Positions 42,475 to 51,334 of a DNA stretch of 64,000 nucleotides are shown piece after piece. Origin of the DNA: Leptolinea sp964420995 (GTDB taxonomy: Bacteria > Chloroflexota > Anaerolineae > Anaerolineales > Anaerolineaceae); NCBI GenBank assembly GCA_964420995.1, contig CAYQUX010000006.1, positions 1 to 64,000 of the forward strand. The letters are read 5' to 3'. The position numbers and the translations under genes were made by a program. How positions within the stretch are numbered: the stretch's first letter is position 1; each line of letters opens with the position of its first letter. The notes beneath the pieces are model-generated. The model was not told the DNA's origin. It did no database searches and worked only from the letters and a program-made list of their open reading frames with translations.

Positions 42475-43329
42475 TTAATCGAGACCCGAGTCAGGCTTGC
42501 CCAGTATGGAATTATCGATCAGGCGGGTTTTCCCCACATAGACCGCCATGGAGACCAAAGCCTGCGTTTTGATCATGTCGATCTCCTGCAGAGTTTCAGG
42601 ATCGGCAATGGATATATATTGAACCTTCGCACCTGGTACCAGCGCGAAAACCGCATCCATGCCAGAACGAATTTTGCGCGTATCCCGTTCGCCCGATGCG
42701 AATTCGGCTCGCGCTTTGCGAAGTGATTTCGAAAGAACCAGGGCTGTCTGCCGCTGTGCCGCATCCAGATACGTGTTCCGGCTGGAGAGCGCCAGGCCAT
42801 CCGGCTCGCGGACAATGGGGCAAACCACCATTTGTAGATTGAAATTGAGGTCTCGTACCATCCGAGTCAGCACAGCCACCTGTTGGGCATCTTTTTGTCC
42901 AAAGTACGCCCGATCAGGCTGCACAGCATTGAACAATTTGGTCACAACGGTGGTTACCCCCCGGAAGTGAGTTGGGCGCATGGCACCTTCCAGAACTTTT
43001 GTGATCTCTTCCACGGTCACATAGGTTTGGTAACCATCCGGGTACATTACCTCTTCTGAAGGTGCCCAAACAAGGTGCGCTCCGGCTTCCCGTAGCAAGG
43101 CCGAATCGCGATCAAGATCACGTGGATAAGCGGCGAAATCCTCGGTTGGTCCGAATTGTGTCGGGTTGACAAAAATACTGACCACAACATGGTCACACTC
43201 GCTCACGGCTTTTTTCACCAGTGAAATATGCCCGGCATGCAAGAAACCCATGGTCGGTACCAGACCGATCGTTCCATTCATGCTTTTTCGGGCATTCCAT
43301 AATTCATCCAATGTGCGAACAATTTCCAT
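42475..43329 (-). CDS. panC: Pantothenate synthetase
   Basis: PanC joins pantoate and beta-alanine with ATP to give pantothenate, the coenzyme A precursor. The 284-residue protein has the HIGH-like motif TMGFLHAGHISL, SIFVNPTQFGP, YFGQKDAQQVAVL, and VREPDGLALSSRN with the KMSKS-like loop. It lies 3 nt behind panE, so the two act together. coaE, the last coenzyme A enzyme, is also in the window at 54834. Confidence 0.96.
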   Translation of the reverse strand: MEIVRTLDELWNARKSMNGTIGLVPTMGFLHAGHISLVKKAVSECDHVVVSIFVNPTQFGPTEDFAAYPRDLDRDSALLREAGAHLVWAPSEEVMYPDGYQTYVTVEEITKVLEGAMRPTHFRGVTTVVTKLFNAVQPDRAYFGQKDAQQVAVLTRMVRDLNFNLQMVVCPIVREPDGLALSSRNTYLDAAQRQTALVLSKSLRKARAEFASGERDTRKIRSGMDAVFALVPGAKVQYISIADPETLQEIDMIKTQALVSMAVYVGKTRLIDNSILGKPDSGLD

Positions 43330-43332
43330 GAT

Positions 43333-44238
43333 TCAAGCCTCTCTTTGAATTGATCGTACCAGTTGGCAGATCGTTTTTTGAACAGGTGTGGGTATTCGAT
43401 ATTTTTTCCCCAGATTGACAATCGCGCCATTAATATCTTCAACCTCTGTTTCGCGTTGATGGAGAATGTCCTGAAGCATCGAACACCGGTTGGTTGCTGT
43501 ACCTTCCAGAATTTGTCGCATTTTTTGCCGGATAGCGGACGGGTCAAAATCACATCCATCCGCAGAAGCAACTGCGCAGGCTTCCTGGATCAACTCCTCC
43601 ATTATGTTCATCACATCCGGCAGCCCGGCCATTTGCCCATTTTGAAGCCGCAGGATAGCTCCCAGAGGATTTGCCGCGGAATTCAAGATAGCTTTCTCCC
43701 AGATCATTCTACTGATATCAGTTGTCACGCTTGCAGAAAAACCGGCCGATGAGAAAGCGGTATGATAGGTTTCAACACCCTGATGTTGACCAAGAAAGAT
43801 CGCTGAGCCGCCGTTGTGGCGAACCACACCCGGCTCGATCTGCTCCGCCGCGCAAAGCGTAATCCCGGAAATTGTCCGTTCTTCGCCTAACTGGGCGAGC
43901 ATCGTTTCACGAGCCGTCAGTCCATTTTGCAGTGAGAGTACCGCACCTTCTGCATGAAGGTGTGGGCGAATACGCTCCAGTGTTTTTCGAGTCTGATACG
44001 CTTTTACCAGAATTATCGCGTTTCTGAACCCACTCGATGGCTTTGAAATATCCAACACATGAACAGGATAACGCGACAGGACTTCCTGCTCAATCAAGCC
44101 AACGCCATTCTGCCTGATCGCGTTCATTCCAGCTTCCCAGGACCCGGTCATGGTCACCGGGTACCCAACGCGAACCAACCTTGCGGCAAACAGACAGGCC
44201 AACGCGCCACTGCCAATAATTAACATCGATTGAGGCAT
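43333..44238 (-). CDS. panE: 2-dehydropantoate 2-reductase (ketopantoate reductase)
   Basis: The 301-residue NADPH enzyme makes pantoate for PanC. It has the Rossmann GSGALACLFAARL with a G-x-G-x-x-x pattern, a V-K-A-Y-Q catalytic Lys region, SLQNGLTARETM and a WEKAILNSAANPLGAIL segment holding the second catalytic residues. Pairing with panC raises confidence. The ATG has no ribosome site. A hairpin whose loop is complementary to a Shine-Dalgarno sequence lies 32 nt upstream. Confidence 0.92.
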   Translation of the reverse strand: MPQSMLIIGSGALACLFAARLVRVGYPVTMTGSWEAGMNAIRQNGVGLIEQEVLSRYPVHVLDISKPSSGFRNAIILVKAYQTRKTLERIRPHLHAEGAVLSLQNGLTARETMLAQLGEERTISGITLCAAEQIEPGVVRHNGGSAIFLGQHQGVETYHTAFSSAGFSASVTTDISRMIWEKAILNSAANPLGAILRLQNGQMAGLPDVMNIMEELIQEACAVASADGCDFDPSAIRQKMRQILEGTATNRCSMLQDILHQRETEVEDINGAIVNLGKKYRIPTPVQKTICQLVRSIQREA

Positions 44239-44269
44239 TTTGTAAACGAATAGATCCTGTACCCTGACG

Positions 44270-44299
44270 CCACAAATTTTCGGGAGGAGAAATTTGCGG
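44270..44299 (-). repeat. Inverted repeat in the panE leader
   Basis: On the minus strand CCGCAAATTT (44290-44299) pairs with AAATTTGTGG (44270-44279) over 10 bp including one G-T pair. The 10-nt loop contains CTCCTCCC. This could form an RNA hairpin in the panEC leader. Confidence 0.5.
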
Positions 44300-44326
44300 C
44301 CTTAAATATCATCATCATTATGTACG

Positions 44327-44361
44327 ATTATAGAACCAAAACCGATGCAAACCGGGGTTCT
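44327..44361 (-). promoter_or_regulatory. TATAAT box at the edge of an inverted repeat, before panEC
   Basis: TATAAT on the minus strand (44327-44332) adjoins an inverted repeat AGAACC (44332-44337) and GGTTCT (44356-44361). The repeat could be an operator, or a weak terminator of the unknown gene that ends at 44396. Confidence 0.4.
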
Positions 44362-44395
44362 GGTTATTTCAATATTGACCGGAATTAACAATGAA

Positions 44396-45418
44396 TCATT
44401 GATTGTATATGGTCAAATAAACCAGGGTTTGATTCACCAGTTGATAAGCCACCTCACCAAATGTGATCGGCCCCAGCATTTCTCCAGTCTTTAGTCCTTC
44501 GAGGTTGGAATAAAGGAAATTCAAGATGCAATTGCAGGAAAACAGGATATGTTTTTCGTTTTGAATGTTGGCGGTGGAAAATTGTTCAAAGTCGTCCACC
44601 AGCACCTCAGACATGAATTCGCGGAAGTAGTTCCCCACGGGTTTCGCGAATCGATAGCGCACATTCTTGAAAACCGGCGCGTAAAAGGCCACTTCATGCT
44701 TATCAGCATCCACGGATTGTATGCTGATGTTTATTGTCGCGCCGCCATAATCGGCCACCAGCGGCAGTTTGGTATCAATGTTATTTTCGAGAATGTAATC
44801 CGCGAAGTTTTTGACTGAATCATTAATGCTGGCGTTGCTGGCAGAAAAACCATCCGCATCAAAAGTGATGGTGTCGCCATCACCCTGCTTAAATATATTC
44901 AGGATACTGATATCAGCAATCTTTGACGGCGGCAGGGAAACCGCCAGCATTATGGCTTTATCGCCAACGAAATCCAGGTTTTCACCATTAATCACTTTGG
45001 GCGTATTCTTGCCAAGGTCATCCAGCAATACTCCGGTAATCCAACCCAGTAGAGGTTTGGTCGCGAAACCTGGAAAAGAAGGCGCTTTGAGAGAAAAGGC
45101 CATGTGAATATCCGAAAAAGCCGGGATTAAGATAAATCCAAATCCATTTTCCGGGATATCCGCATACACATTGGCAATTGTCGTGGCATCATAAAAATGG
45201 GTTTTAACTCCGGTTACATAACCGGGTATGCCGGTTACCAGAATTTTCTCTTTTGAAACCACTCCGCCATCATCACCCATAAAATAGGGGGTTGTTCCGG
45301 CAATCCAGTGGCCTGCGGGTAATTGTCGTATCGCCGATTCGTCACCCGCGAAAATCATGTGATACCCCCGTCGGATCATTTCTCTTGCTTCATCAATGGA
45401 AAATAAGACCCTGTTCAT
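44396..45418 (-). CDS. Conserved protein of unknown function, 340 residues
   Basis: I do not recognise a characterised family; it may be a DUF6976- or FIST-like protein, which I cannot confirm. The soluble 340-residue protein starts with FSIDEAREMIRRGYHMIFAGDE, has LPAGHWIAGTTPYFM near residue 45 and ends with a HILFSCNCILNFLYSN segment and ITFGEVAYQLVNQTLVYL. The last part recalls the cytoplasmic FIST sensory fold, where a GEI/GEV strand closes the domain. No membrane segment is visible. It lies 9 nt downstream of another unknown gene, so the two form an operon. Confidence 0.75.
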   Translation of the reverse strand: MNRVLFSIDEAREMIRRGYHMIFAGDESAIRQLPAGHWIAGTTPYFMGDDGGVVSKEKILVTGIPGYVTGVKTHFYDATTIANVYADIPENGFGFILIPAFSDIHMAFSLKAPSFPGFATKPLLGWITGVLLDDLGKNTPKVINGENLDFVGDKAIMLAVSLPPSKIADISILNIFKQGDGDTITFDADGFSASNASINDSVKNFADYILENNIDTKLPLVADYGGATINISIQSVDADKHEVAFYAPVFKNVRYRFAKPVGNYFREFMSEVLVDDFEQFSTANIQNEKHILFSCNCILNFLYSNLEGLKTGEMLGPITFGEVAYQLVNQTLVYLTIYNQ

Positions 45419-45427
45419 GATCCGCTC

Positions 45428-45661
45428 CTATCCGCATAACTTTTGAATATCGCGTTTGGCTGACGGCAAATTCGCATTCTTTTCCAGCAGGTCGTGCAAT
45501 AATTCAGCGCAATGCAAAATATTCGCCGGTGATGGATCATGTTCCACATCCATACTCAATTTTCCCAATAGCAGTTTCAGGGCAAGAAAATCGAAATCAA
45601 ATGTTCTGTTCCGCAATAAAAGGTCTTTCCAAATCTGCGCGGTAGCCGGAGGAATTGTCAT
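45428..45661 (-). CDS. Small protein of unknown function, 77 residues
   Basis: Not recognised. I start it at ATG 45661, which has AGGGG 6 nt upstream; the frame is open for 21 more codons without a ribosome site. It is largely helical by composition, with conserved-looking WKDLLLRNRTFDFDFLALKLLLGKLS (split by charge) and a C-terminal Lys-rich end. It could be a regulatory partner of the 340-residue protein encoded 9 nt downstream. Divergent from ldh. Confidence 0.6.
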   Translation of the reverse strand: MTIPPATAQIWKDLLLRNRTFDFDFLALKLLLGKLSMDVEHDPSPANILHCAELLHDLLEKNANLPSAKRDIQKLCG

Positions 45662-45724
45662 AAAACCCCTTTCCTGCATTGCTCGATATAGGAATTTGTT
45701 AAGAATACCGAATTTATTATACAA

Positions 45725-45873
45725 ACATACTGAATAATCACCAAATAAATCATATAAATTTATTATAAATATACTATAATAGACATTGTTTGTCCTATTT
45801 ACCCGAGTCCATCGGTGGACAAGACACGATAAATCCGCATAATAAAAACATCAGATCATTCTGGAGGAATAAC
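45725..45873 (+). promoter_or_regulatory. A/T-rich ldh promoter region with leader hairpin
   Basis: A stretch of about 65 nt is over 80 percent A/T and ends in TATAAT (45775-45780); no -35 consensus is visible. The predicted leader contains TTGTCC (45790-45795) and GGACAA (45817-45822), extended by an inner ACC-GA/TC-GGT stem. GGAGG then lies 6 nt before the ldh ATG. Confidence 0.5.
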
Positions 45874-46830
45874 ATGGAACTTACCATTCACAAACCAAGA
45901 AAAGTAGCCGTTGTCGGAACGGGAAATGTAGGCGCCACATTTGCTTATTCCCTGCTAATCAGCGGACTGGCTTCCGAAATCGTGCTGATTGACGCCAATA
46001 CGAGTAAAGCGGAAGGTGAGGCAATGGACCTCAATCATGCCATCCCCATGCACTCACCCACCCGCATCTGGGCGGGAAGTTATGAAGACTGTGCCGGCGC
46101 GGCCATCACCGTAATCACAGCCGGAAGCGCGCAGAAACCGGGTGAAACTCGTCTTGACCTGATCCAGCGCAATGCGGCGATCTTCCGTTCCATAGTCGAA
46201 AATATTGTGAAAAACAATCCGGAAGGTATCATCCTGGTGGCCACCAACCCGGTGGATGTGCTCACCTATGCCTCGTGGAAATTCTCCGGGTTACCGGCCA
46301 ACCGGGTTATTGGGTCTGGAACGGTACTCGATACCGCCCGTTTCCGGTACCTTCTCAGTCAGCGATTTGAAGTTGACCCGCGCAGTGTGCATGCCTACAT
46401 CATAGGTGAACATGGTGATAGCGAAGTGCCTGTATGGTCACTGGCCAATATTGCCGGAATGCGCCTTGCGGAATACTGCGCGGCAAACAATATGGGTTGC
46501 CGAATGGACCAGTTGGATGACATCTTCAAACAGACCCGTGACGCGGCATATGAAATCATCTCTCGAAAAGGCTCAACCTATTACGCCATAGCCTCCGGTT
46601 TGATGCGCATTGTTGAGGCCATACTGCGCGATCAGGCAACGGTCATTTCGGTTTCCACCTATATTGAAGATTATTACGGCATCAAAGATGTCTACCTGAG
46701 CCTGCCAAGCGTTGTGGATATGGGCGGCATCGAACGGACCATCCGTCTTGACTTGAACGAGGAAGAGATCGCTGGAATTAATCGCTCGGCCAGTGTCTTG
46801 AAAGAAACCATCGCAACAATTAAATTCTAG
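45874..46830 (+). CDS. ldh: L-lactate dehydrogenase
   Basis: The 318-residue enzyme interconverts pyruvate and lactate with NAD. It has the Rossmann GTGNVGATFAYSL, the substrate loop with Gln in AQKPGETRLDL (Gln rather than Arg indicates lactate, not malate, dehydrogenase), NPVDVLTY and the catalytic His in GEHGDSEVPVWS. ATG 45874 has GGAGG 6 nt upstream; an in-frame ATG 28 codons earlier has no ribosome site and lies in the leader hairpin. It is a single gene with its own promoter and terminator and suits a fermentative lifestyle. Confidence 0.96.
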   Translation: MELTIHKPRKVAVVGTGNVGATFAYSLLISGLASEIVLIDANTSKAEGEAMDLNHAIPMHSPTRIWAGSYEDCAGAAITVITAGSAQKPGETRLDLIQRNAAIFRSIVENIVKNNPEGIILVATNPVDVLTYASWKFSGLPANRVIGSGTVLDTARFRYLLSQRFEVDPRSVHAYIIGEHGDSEVPVWSLANIAGMRLAEYCAANNMGCRMDQLDDIFKQTRDAAYEIISRKGSTYYAIASGLMRIVEAILRDQATVISVSTYIEDYYGIKDVYLSLPSVVDMGGIERTIRLDLNEEEIAGINRSASVLKETIATIKF

Positions 46831-46841
46831 ATTGTTTAAAT

Positions 46842-46879
46842 AAGACACGATTCCAGCGTTCCTGCTGAAATCGGGTCTT
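46842..46879. terminator. Bidirectional terminator between ldh and mtaB
   Basis: An imperfect stem, AAGAC-CGATT-CAGC with GCTG-AAATCG-GTCTT, joins 46842-46856 to 46864-46879. It lies between convergent genes, with short T-runs on either side. Confidence 0.6.
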
Positions 46880-46880
46880 T

Positions 46881-48158
46881 CTATGCCTGAAATTCAGCCA
46901 TTAATCCAGTGTCGGTCTGGCCGGTAAATCTCACGTTATCAATGACGTTGATACGTTCTTCCGCCGACATGGCAGTAACCCGCACATATTCGGCCGATAA
47001 CCCCTCCAGCAAAAAGAATTTCCCTCTGGTTTTTGACGTTTCCCACAATACTTGTCCGCGCCTGCCAATCAGTTGTTGACGGTACTGACAGGCGCTTTGA
47101 GAAAGAATATCTCGAACAATGGCGGCTCTTGTCTTGCGTAATTTCGACTGTACCTGACCTGGCATCACGGCTGCCGGCGTCCCTGAACGGGCTGAATACG
47201 GAAACACATGCCCACCTGAAAACCCGGCTTCCGTGATAAATTCAAGGCTTTCCTCAAATTCCGATTCTGTTTCAGCGGGAAAACCGGTTATGATATCAGT
47301 CGTAATGGAAAAGAGGGGATCAATTTTTCGAGCGTTTTCAAGTTTTTGTCTGAATTCACCGGGGGATATATTCCGCCCCATGCGCTTCAGGGTGGAAGAT
47401 GATCCCGATTGCAGAGCGATATGCAGGTGGCGGCATATCCGCCGGTCAGAAAAAAGATTGAAAAATTCTTCATCCATATCCCATGGTTCAATGGACGAAA
47501 ATCGTAACCGGGGAATGTCAGTTTCACGCAGCAGATTTTGTACAAGGTAAGCCAGATTGACAGACGAAGGGAGGTGCCTACCCCAGGAGCCCAATTGCAC
47601 TCCGCTCAAGACAATTTCCTGCGTACCGCCATCCAGTGCCGATTGAATATCCGCGATGATTTGTTCCAGCGGTTCGCTGCGTGATTTTCCACGGGCGATA
47701 CGTGTGACGCAGAACGTACAGTGCGCGTCGCATCCATCCTGCACTTTAATGAATGCCCGGATGCGGTGATGAGCCCCCGGCAGAACTTCCCGTTCGATGG
47801 GAGTCCGATCCATATCCGCCGGGTCAATCCCCAGAAAATGGGCGGCAAGCAGATCTTTTTCCCCATTGGTTACCACCTGAACCTGGTCAGCGAGAGACAA
47901 CGTTTCCTCAGGTTCTAGGGTAGACCAGCAGCCGGTGCCAATAATGCGCGCGTTTGGTGCCATTCTCGCCGCCTGACGGATTTTCTGCCGGGAATCGGAC
48001 GCGGCCTGGGATGTGACCGCGCAGGTATTCACCACGATAAGGTCAGCATCAGACCGATTAGCCACAATATGATGGCCGGCTGTCCGGAACTGGCGAGCCA
48101 TGCGTTCAATTTCGCTCTGGTTTAGCCGGCAGCCAACCGTATCAAAGAAAATGTTCAT
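46881..48158 (-). CDS. mtaB: tRNA t6A37 methylthiotransferase MtaB
   Basis: The 425-residue radical-SAM enzyme adds a methylthio group to t6A at position 37 of tRNAs. The N-terminal UPF0004 domain has GCRLNQSE and Cys at about 10, 46 and 77 for the second iron-sulfur cluster. The radical-SAM motif is CDAHCTFC (C-x3-C-x2-C). A C-terminal TRAM domain follows. GCR-x-NQ is typical of MtaB rather than MiaB or RimO. Start ATG 48158 has AGGTAG upstream. Confidence 0.94.
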   Translation of the reverse strand: MNIFFDTVGCRLNQSEIERMARQFRTAGHHIVANRSDADLIVVNTCAVTSQAASDSRQKIRQAARMAPNARIIGTGCWSTLEPEETLSLADQVQVVTNGEKDLLAAHFLGIDPADMDRTPIEREVLPGAHHRIRAFIKVQDGCDAHCTFCVTRIARGKSRSEPLEQIIADIQSALDGGTQEIVLSGVQLGSWGRHLPSSVNLAYLVQNLLRETDIPRLRFSSIEPWDMDEEFFNLFSDRRICRHLHIALQSGSSSTLKRMGRNISPGEFRQKLENARKIDPLFSITTDIITGFPAETESEFEESLEFITEAGFSGGHVFPYSARSGTPAAVMPGQVQSKLRKTRAAIVRDILSQSACQYRQQLIGRRGQVLWETSKTRGKFFLLEGLSAEYVRVTAMSAEERINVIDNVRFTGQTDTGLMAEFQA

Positions 48159-48205
48159 TTCTACCTGATAAGAGGTTTAATAATCTGGCAGGAATTTTAA
48201 CATAT

Positions 48206-49639
48206 TCACCGTACACCTTGATTTTTCCCGGCAGATCCTGGAAAGTACTGCTGTAATAGCCGGGCAGCCAGGCGGCTTTCGGTGGGGTTCCCTGTCAGAG
48301 CGGTAACCTTTTCAAGCGCGTCTTTGGCTGCCGGAGAATCACCTTCCGCCAGCGCCAGTTGAGCCGTATGCAACCAGGCGGGTGCGTAATCCCTGTCCAT
48401 GTCAAGCGCTCTTTTATACATTCCCCCGGCCTCAGGATAATTTCCAAGCGCGAAGTAAACCTGTCCCATCAGGTCCAATACTTCAACTGATTCAGGTGAC
48501 AATTTCATCGCCTGCTGAATTGTCGGCAGTCCAATGTCATTCACCCGGTAATTGTATTGAACACAGAATTGAACTATGGACAGGCGGTTGGCGACCCCTT
48601 TGGGATCTTTTCGGGCAGCCTGTTGATAGGCCGTCAACGCGTCCTCAAACCGCCCGGCTTCGGCCAGTGTGCGGCCCATTTCAAGGTACCACAGTGGTTC
48701 ATCAGGGTTCTCCCTGATGTTGGCGTCAAGCATTTCGATGGAACGGTTGAAGTTTGATTGCCGTCGGAAGTAGAGCGCCGCAGTCAGGCGCACGGCCGGT
48801 GATCCTGGATCAATCTCCAGAGCCCTGTTTATTTCCTTGCTTCCATCTTTTCCCTGCTGCTGCCGTGATTCCGCCAGTAGTGCCCAGGCTTCAGCATATG
48901 ATGAAGCAGACCCGGAAGCCTTTGCAAAAGAATATTCAGCCAGGTCCCATTCACCAGCCGTCCCGTATGACTGCCCAAGAATTAGCCATTTACGATTGTC
49001 ATCCGTTTCATTCAGCACAGTATGCAGTGTGGATCCCCATTGTGCGAACCATACTGGTTTGTCTTCCATGGATCGCCATTCCAACTCCGCGGCCACTGGG
49101 TTGAAAAGCGCCTGAAGCAAAATTTCTTCCATAACCCGACCGGGTTCGGAGACAAAAAGCTCAGCCAGCTCCCGCTGGCAGGTCAAGGCAGACCTGAAAT
49201 CTCCCTGGGAGCGGTAAAAAACTACCTGTGCCTGCAAAATGGATGTGACTTCATCAATTTTCTTCGCGTAAGATCGTGCGTTCTGGAAAACCGATTCCAA
49301 TTTTTCCGTTTGTCCGTTTTGTTTGTATGCTTCCGCCAGGATCAACCACCCGTCCGTTGATAACCGTCCCTCTTCGGACAAGGAGACCAACAGCCGGATG
49401 GCTTTGTCGGACTCCCGCCGATTGAGATATTGCACCGCCACACTATTCCAATTCAAGTCACGCCACGGTTCAATCCGCATGACCTGACGGTATAGAATCT
49501 CGGCCTCGGCCGGAAACCGCGCCGCCAGGTATTGATCCGCCTGGCGCTGCATGGCGGTCAAGCGAACATCGACAACAAAAAACCAGCCCCACAGGGCAAT
49601 CGCCGCTACAACCGAGAACTTCAACAGGGTTTGTTTCAC
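48206..49639 (-). CDS. Membrane-anchored tetratricopeptide repeat protein
   Basis: The 477-residue protein has one N-terminal membrane helix (about 8-28) and then helical TPR-like repeats to the end, clearest at about 310-350 (LWYLEMGRTLAEAGRFEDALTA) and 395-430 (DLMGQVYFALGNYPEAGGMYKRAL). It probably scaffolds proteins at the outer face of the membrane; partners are unknown. The start is GTG at 49639, 6 nt after TATAAT (49646-49651), suggesting a leaderless mRNA, though a GAGGGG run fills the gap. mtaB follows 47 nt downstream. Confidence 0.88.
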   Translation of the reverse strand: MKQTLLKFSVVAAIALWGWFFVVDVRLTAMQRQADQYLAARFPAEAEILYRQVMRIEPWRDLNWNSVAVQYLNRRESDKAIRLLVSLSEEGRLSTDGWLILAEAYKQNGQTEKLESVFQNARSYAKKIDEVTSILQAQVVFYRSQGDFRSALTCQRELAELFVSEPGRVMEEILLQALFNPVAAELEWRSMEDKPVWFAQWGSTLHTVLNETDDNRKWLILGQSYGTAGEWDLAEYSFAKASGSASSYAEAWALLAESRQQQGKDGSKEINRALEIDPGSPAVRLTAALYFRRQSNFNRSIEMLDANIRENPDEPLWYLEMGRTLAEAGRFEDALTAYQQAARKDPKGVANRLSIVQFCVQYNYRVNDIGLPTIQQAMKLSPESVEVLDLMGQVYFALGNYPEAGGMYKRALDMDRDYAPAWLHTAQLALAEGDSPAAKDALEKVTALTGNPTESRLAARLLQQYFPGSAGKNQGVR

Positions 49640-49645
49640 CCCCTC

Positions 49646-49651
49646 ATTATA
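49646..49651 (-). promoter_or_regulatory. -10 box of the TPR gene, leaderless type
   Basis: TATAAT on the minus strand lies 6 nt before the GTG start at 49639. No -35 match is seen at 16-18 nt. Confidence 0.5.
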
Positions 49652-49749
49652 AAAGACCTCAGCCCGCAGGGCTTTCTTGACACTGGTTAATCGCTGTGAT
49701 AGAGTATTGTCACTTTTGGAACAAATTTCTCTTAAAATCTGGATAGCCA

Positions 49750-50469
49750 GTGAAAACTACGATAGTAATTCCTACATATAACGAATCAGAAAATCTGCCG
49801 GTTCTGATGGAAAGAGTTTTTTCCCTTCCCGTATCTGATCTAACCATTCTGGTGGTGGACGACAACAGCCCGGATGGGACGGGAAATCTGGCAGAAGAGC
49901 TGGGCAAACAATACAACGGACGCGTGCAGGTTCTGCATCGCGCCGGAAAACTGGGGCTGGGAACAGCCTATATTCAGGGTTTTCAACTCGCCATGAAAAA
50001 CGGTGCGGAAGCCGTGGGGCAGATGGATGCTGATTTTTCGCATCAACCTGAAAAAATCACAGAACTCCTGCAGACCCTTGAAACCTGTGATATGGCGCTC
50101 GGTTCCCGTTATGTTCCCGGTGGAAAACTGGATGAACGCTGGCCGTTCTGGCGCAAGGCGCTTTCCGGCTTCGGCAATTTCTACGCTCGCACCATTCTCA
50201 GATTGAATCTGAGAGACGTGACAGGTGGATTTCGCATCTGGAGAAGTCATACCCTGAAATCCATGCCGCTGGAACGCATCCGCTCCAATGGGTATATTTT
50301 CCAGGTAGAAATGGCCTACGTGGCCAACCGGTTGGGTTTTAAATTCAAAGAAATACCGATCTACTTCGCCGATCGGCGATTTGGGCAATCCAAAATGTCA
50401 TTCCGCATCCAGATAGAAGCTGCCGTCCGTGTCTGGCAGTTGATGTGGATGTACCGCGACCTGAAATAA
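49750..50469 (+). CDS. Polyprenol-monophosphomannose synthase-like glycosyltransferase (GT2)
   Basis: The 239-residue cytoplasmic GT2 enzyme resembles dolichol-phosphate-mannose synthase: VIPTYNESENLP, VVDDNSPDGTG, QMDADFSHQPE with the D-x-D, GSRYVPGG and DVTGGFRIW. It should transfer mannose from GDP-mannose to a polyprenyl phosphate on the inner membrane face. It lacks C-terminal membrane helices. Start GTG 49750 is the first codon of the family core. A PIG-V-like mannosyltransferase that could use the product is encoded at 55643. A strong terminator follows. Confidence 0.92.
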   Translation: MKTTIVIPTYNESENLPVLMERVFSLPVSDLTILVVDDNSPDGTGNLAEELGKQYNGRVQVLHRAGKLGLGTAYIQGFQLAMKNGAEAVGQMDADFSHQPEKITELLQTLETCDMALGSRYVPGGKLDERWPFWRKALSGFGNFYARTILRLNLRDVTGGFRIWRSHTLKSMPLERIRSNGYIFQVEMAYVANRLGFKFKEIPIYFADRRFGQSKMSFRIQIEAAVRVWQLMWMYRDLK

Positions 50470-50490
50470 TCATGGCTCTTAAGTAACCCC

Positions 50491-50515
50491 AACCTCTCAG
50501 TTTGAGAGGTTTTTT
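50491..50515 (+). terminator. Rho-independent terminator of the GT2 gene
   Basis: A 9-bp perfect stem (AACCTCTCA 50491-50499 with TGAGAGGTT 50503-50511) and a 3-nt loop is followed by TTTTTC. Confidence 0.9.
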
Positions 50516-50530
50516 CTTTAAAGCCACAAA

Positions 50531-50559
50531 TTGACACACCCGGACCGCGGGGATAGAAT
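50531..50559 (+). promoter_or_regulatory. Promoter of deoC
   Basis: Consensus TTGACA (50531-50536), 17 nt spacer, TAGAAT (50554-50559). AAAGGA precedes the ATG at 50594. Confidence 0.85.
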
Positions 50560-50593
50560 AAAAAACATACCCCAACTGGAAAAGGATAATCGA

Positions 50594-51283
50594 ATGGCTG
50601 TTAAGTTGACTTCGGAAGAGATTGCCAGTTATATTGATCACACCATATTGAAGCCGGAAGCTACACTTCAACAAATTGCCACGTTATGTGAAGAAGCAAA
50701 AAAATTCAAATTTGCCGCGGTTTGCGTAAACGCTGCGTATATCGCCGATTGCGTCCGGTTGTTAAAGGGAACGAATGTCAGGATTGCCAGCGTGGTAGGG
50801 TTTCCACTGGGTGCCACTCTGTCATCTGTAAAAGCCTATGAAACGGAACAGGTGATTTCCGCGGGCGCGAACGAGATTGATATGGTATTGAATGTGGGTG
50901 CCATGAAATCGGGCAATTTCACCTTGGTAAAAGATGACGTCGCGGCTGTGGTGAAAGCCGCCCATGCCCATAATGCCATTGTCAAGGTGATCCTGGAGAC
51001 CTGCCTGTTGTCAAAAGAAGAAATAGTGAAAGCCTGCGAGTTATGTAAAGAGGCCGGCGCTGATTTTGTCAAAACATCCACCGGGTTTAACACGGCCGGT
51101 GCCACGGTTGAAGATGTTGCCCTCATGCGGAAAACTGTCGGGACGAAAATGGGTGTCAAGGCCGCCGGTGGGGTGCGCACGCGTGATGATGTGCTGGCAA
51201 TGATCGAAGCGGGAGCCACCCGAATTGGCACCAGCGGCGGTGTCAAGATCATGGAAGGTTCCGAGATCAAGAGCGGTTACTGA
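50594..51283 (+). CDS. deoC: Deoxyribose-phosphate aldolase
   Basis: DeoC splits 2-deoxyribose 5-phosphate into glyceraldehyde 3-phosphate and acetaldehyde, finishing deoxynucleoside breakdown started by the two phosphorylases in this window. The 229-residue TIM barrel has IDHTILKPEAT, ASVVGFPLGA, the NEIDMVLNVG strand, the Schiff-base lysine in FVKTSTGF and the second lysine in GVKAAGGVR. ATG 50594 has AAAGGA upstream; an in-frame start at 50531 lies on the -35 box and is rejected. Confidence 0.97.
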   Translation: MAVKLTSEEIASYIDHTILKPEATLQQIATLCEEAKKFKFAAVCVNAAYIADCVRLLKGTNVRIASVVGFPLGATLSSVKAYETEQVISAGANEIDMVLNVGAMKSGNFTLVKDDVAAVVKAAHAHNAIVKVILETCLLSKEEIVKACELCKEAGADFVKTSTGFNTAGATVEDVALMRKTVGTKMGVKAAGGVRTRDDVLAMIEAGATRIGTSGGVKIMEGSEIKSGY

Positions 51284-51293
51284 TCCAGACAAC

Positions 51294-51325
51294 AAAAAAG
51301 GACAGATTCAATCTGTCCTTTTTTT
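51294..51325. terminator. Bidirectional terminator between deoC and der
   Basis: GGACAGA (51300-51306) pairs with TCTGTCC (51312-51318); A6 before and T7 after extend the stem and provide U-tracts in both directions. Confidence 0.9.
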
Positions 51326-51334
51326 ACTTAATCA

